DNA of 44,125 bases from assembly GCA_020631605.1 (NCBI GenBank), contig JAHDGZ010000006.1:1-44125 (forward strand), written 5' to 3'. Source of the DNA: a bacterium (lineage in GTDB: Bacteria; Patescibacteriota; Gracilibacteria; Absconditabacterales; Absconditicoccaceae). Every line of letters starts with the position of its first letter. The first letter of the stretch is position 1. Both the position numbers and the translations under genes were made by a program. Below the pieces are notes generated by a model. The model searched no databases and had not been told where the DNA came from. It worked only from the letters and a program-made list of their open reading frames with translations. Positions 40,834-44,125 of the stretch are shown piece by piece.

Positions 40834-43800
40834 ATGTTCAATCGTATACTAAGTGCTATTGCATGAAACCAAAACCAAAAAGAACTAAATAAGCTAGATA
40901 GTCTTGTCTGAGACATCAATAGAATCTACGAAACTATGCATGACTTATCAGATGATGAAGTGAGAGCAAAAACAGAGGAGTTCAAAAAGAGAGTAATCGC
41001 TTGAGAGACACTGGATGATCTCTTGCCAGAAGCTTTTGCTGTAGTCAAGCAAGCCTGCAAAAGAATGGTCTGAAATAGTTATGACGTAAAAGGAGAAAAA
41101 CAAACATGGAACATGATACCATATGATGTACAGCTCTTGTGAGCAGCAGTGCTTCACAAGTGAAAGATAGCAGAAATGAAAACGGGTGAAGGTAAAACAC
41201 TCGTGGCAGCTATGCCAGTATACCTCAATGCCCTAGCAGGTAAGTGAGTACATGTAGTAACAGTAAATGATTACTTGGCATCACGTGATGGAGAATGGAT
41301 GTGAAATCTCTACCAACGATTGGGATTGAGTATAGGGATAGTAACCAAGGGAGTACCTCCACAATCAAGGCGTGAACAGTACGCATGTGATATTACCTAT
41401 GTAGAAAATTCTGAGTTATGATTTGATTACCTTCGTGACAATCTAGTCAAGAATCTTCGTGAAAGAAACCTTCTCCGAAGACCATTAAACTACGCAATAG
41501 TGGATGAAATAGATTCGATATTGATTGATGAAGCAAGAACGCCATTGATTATATCTCAAGCAGCAGATGAACCAACAGAGAAATATCTTCATTATGCAAA
41601 GATAGCATGATCATTGATTGCTGCAAAATGACCTAAGAAAGTCAGTAAAGGATTTCTGCATGATATTATGAATGATGCTAAAGATACTAAGGATGGAGTT
41701 ACATCACAAGAAGAGGATGATCAACACGGAGATTATTTCATAGATGAAAAAACCAAAACAGCAACACTAAGCTCTGAATGAATAGCAAAGTTAGAAAAAA
41801 TGCTCAATGTAGAAAATCTATATAAGGATTTAGGATATGATGAGATTCACCATATAGAAAATGCTCTTAAGGCAAAAGCAGTATATCGCCCTGACAAAGA
41901 ATATATCGTACAGTGAGGCGAGATCTTAATCGTCGATGCCAATACTGGTCGTGCAATGCCAGGTCGTCGTTTCAGCCAATGACTCCATCAGGCGATTGAA
42001 GCAAAAGAATGAGTTACCATCAGAAGAGAATCTAAAACGATGGCAACTATTACCTACCAAAATTTTTTTAAACAATACAAGAAGTTGTCAGGTATGACAG
42101 GTACTGCGGTCACAGAAGGAGAGGAATTCTCATCTATCTATGATTTAGATGTGTTGGAAATTCCAACAAACAAACCGGTAATTCGTGTTGATAAGTCAGA
42201 CAAAGTATACTTTTCTCAGAAAGCTAAGCGAGATCATACGATGGATTATATCCAGTTTGCTCATAGTATGTGACAACCAATTCTTATTGGTACATCTGCT
42301 ATACACACATCTGAATCCTTGTCGCAACAACTAACTCAAAGATCAATTCAACATAGTGTACTCAATGCTAAGTTTCATGAACAAGAAGCTAAGATTGTCA
42401 GTAATGCAGGTAAAAAATCTTCGGTAGTAGTAGCAACAAATATGGCATGACGTGGTACGGATATTAAGTTAGATGAAGATCTTAATGCAACCCTAGCGAT
42501 CAATTATGCACAGTGGATAAAAAAATCGATACATAATGAAAAGAATCCAAAGATAGTGTCAGCAACAGTATATTCACAAGTAGAATATGATTGGCTGATT
42601 GCTACCCTCAAGGACACCTTGGAGCTTAATGATGAAAATATTGCTCAGTCTCAAAAGAAACGATTCGATAAAGAGGAGCAACAGTTAGCAATAAGAATCA
42701 AGATGAACTCTTCGAAGAAGAATGCAGAAGATGCGTATGCAGAGATTATTGTTCGTGATCCAACAAAACCAGACTTGGAAACGATAGAGAGAGATCTGCA
42801 TTTTGGTTTGATGATATTGGCTACTGAGAAACATGATTCTCGTCGTATAGATAATCAATTGCGTGGTCGTGCAGGTAGACAAGGTGACCCATGAATCTCA
42901 GTATTTATGGTTGCTCTTGATGATGATATTATGAAAAAAGTTGGTGGAGAGAAGATTAGAAGCCTTGCATGAATGTTGATGGGAGCAGATGAATTGAATC
43001 AAATGGAGCTAACACAGAAACAATTTGCGACAGCAATACAAAGAGCTCAGAAACAAATGGAATGACGGCATTTTTCTACAAGAAAACATCTTTTCGATTA
43101 TGATAGTGTAGTAGATAAGCAAAGACAGCAAGTCTATGCAAAAAGAGATATGATGCTGCATGCATTAGATGAGGTTGAGCGTATTCATGGAGAACAAAAA
43201 GATTCAGATATTATTAGTACAGGAGAATCACCAGTCGCCGGAGAGGTGTTATCAATTATCCCGAAAGTAGTAGATGAACTCATGACATATCACCAAGCAG
43301 TCAGAACACCACCTACTGAATTAGTAGAGATACTCAAAAAAGAGTGTAATATAGATTTGTCAAACGATGAATTGAAGGAAATTCAATCCTCAAATCAACT
43401 AGCTAGTTTAGTAACTCAGCACATAGTCGATCATGTATCAGTACGTAGCAGCAATGTTCCTGACCATGTACAAAATCGTCTTCTCTCAACTATCTATCTA
43501 CAAGTGATTGATAGATATCGAGTACAGCATCTTTCTGCTATGCAATACCTGAGAGATAAGGTTGGACTTATGTCTTATGCACAACAAGATCCTCTTGTAG
43601 TATACAAGAAGGAGTGATACGAAAAATTTACCGCATTGATGAAGTCAATCTATCGTGAAACAGTGATCAATGTAGCGAATATTGATTGGGAGAATCTCGA
43701 GAAGAGAGTGAAGCAAGCAGAAGAACAGCGTCAGAAACAACAAGACGCACTTCTTCAAAAACTAAGTAATGTTGCAGCCAATGCTCCTGAAAAACTAGTG

Positions 43801-44079
43801 AAACAAGTAGAGCAATTGTTGTCATGACAGAATCAAACAGAGAATCTAAAGAGAGAATGAAACAAGGTTGTCTACCAAGATGAAGATTGATTTGAAATAA
43901 TAGATTTAAGCGAACAGTGACCTGCGGCAAATCAGGTAGAGAATACGAAGACTAATGCAAAGTTAAGACCCAATGATAAGGTAAATGTGAGATACCCAGA
44001 CGGAAGAATTGAGTATGATCTGAAATACAAGAAGGTAAAAGATGCAATTGATAAAGGTGAAGTAGAGTTGCTCTCATAG
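40834..44079 (+). CDS. secA: Preprotein translocase ATPase SecA
   Basis: Drives export of proteins through SecYEG with ATP. The 1081-residue protein is longer than the usual 840-900. Walker A is in [19 protein letters not shown] near residue 113; Walker B in [20 protein letters not shown] near 229; [16 protein letters not shown] near 420-435; ATNMAGRGTDIKL near 534-546; and [18 protein letters not shown] near 671-688. Between the last two is an insertion of about 105 charged residues at the place of the E. coli variable region. The ~140 residues after the helical domains form a charged linker ending in a short basic domain, and there is no Cys-rich zinc tail. TGA encodes many core Gly, for example in MAGRGTD. 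Confidence 0.97.
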
Positions 44080-44081
44080 TG

Positions 44082-44109
44082 TTGACAAAAGACATTAATA
44101 GTATATAAG
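44082..44109 (+). promoter_or_regulatory. Promoter for a gene beyond the window: TTGACA, 16 bases, TATAAG
   Basis: It begins 3 bases after the secA stop. The -35 is perfect and the -10 matches five of six bases. It would serve a plus-strand gene starting just past 44125. Confidence 0.55.
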
Positions 44110-44125
44110 TTTTTGTTTATGATAT

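Noticed and set aside
1-44125. CRISPR arrays, insertion sequences, rRNA and tRNA genes
   Set aside because: No regularly spaced repeats, transposase motifs, terminal repeats or RNA-gene signatures were seen on reading both strands.

Overview
The window is about 62-65% AT and reads as coherent proteins only if UGA is a sense codon. TAA and TAG end every gene. In-frame TGA falls at invariant glycines: the Walker A motif of an FtsE-like ATPase, the AGRGPLAGP motif of RNase HII, the Nudix box, the GGC and NSG motifs of a cyclophilin, and the MAGRGTD motif of SecA. This is genetic code 25 (UGA = Gly), known from Candidatus Absconditabacteria (SR1) and Gracilibacteria. These are tiny-genome CPR/Patescibacteria, several of them epibionts or predators of other bacteria. 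The sequence alone does not decide between the two lineages. The DNA is very compact, with about 41 genes, no tRNA or rRNA, no insertion sequence and no CRISPR array.

Left part (1-12.9 kb). A partial GT4 glycosyltransferase lies divergent from a secreted, Cys-rich protein with a Kazal-type protease-inhibitor motif, followed by two unknown genes. gatB faces them. A large membrane protein with PKD-like domains and a degenerate PriA-like protein come next. Then follows a VirD4/TraG-type P-loop DNA pump whose C-terminal half holds a duplicated unknown domain and an S1-like domain.

Middle (12.9-26.4 kb). Here lie a two-helix membrane protein with a clear promoter, a plant-type leucine-rich-repeat protein, a Nudix hydrolase, a short HrcA-like repressor and an FtsE-like ATPase without FtsX. 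pheS follows, preceded by a candidate transcription attenuator. After it come a LysE-type exporter, a CYTH-domain protein, an unknown 466-residue protein, a SAM methyltransferase, a DEDDy-type exonuclease and a single-pass surface protein.

Right part (26.4-44.1 kb). Acetolactate synthase and an aldehyde dehydrogenase form a metabolic pair. A 673-residue helical protein, a cyclophilin, RsmG and TrmB follow. A group of thiol-redox genes comes next: a CPSC membrane protein, a thioredoxin-like lipoprotein, a DsbB-like protein, an NDH-2-like flavoprotein and a DCC-family protein, with ssb among them. The window ends with an orphan receiver-domain protein, a HerA-like ATPase, RNase HII, a small membrane protein and SecA.

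Secreted, lipid-anchored and membrane proteins, protein-folding and disulfide genes, SecA and two DNA pumps are prominent. That is plausible for a cell living on the surface of another cell. The best candidates for new biology are the Kazal protein, the extended DNA pump, the pheS attenuator and the degenerate PriA.
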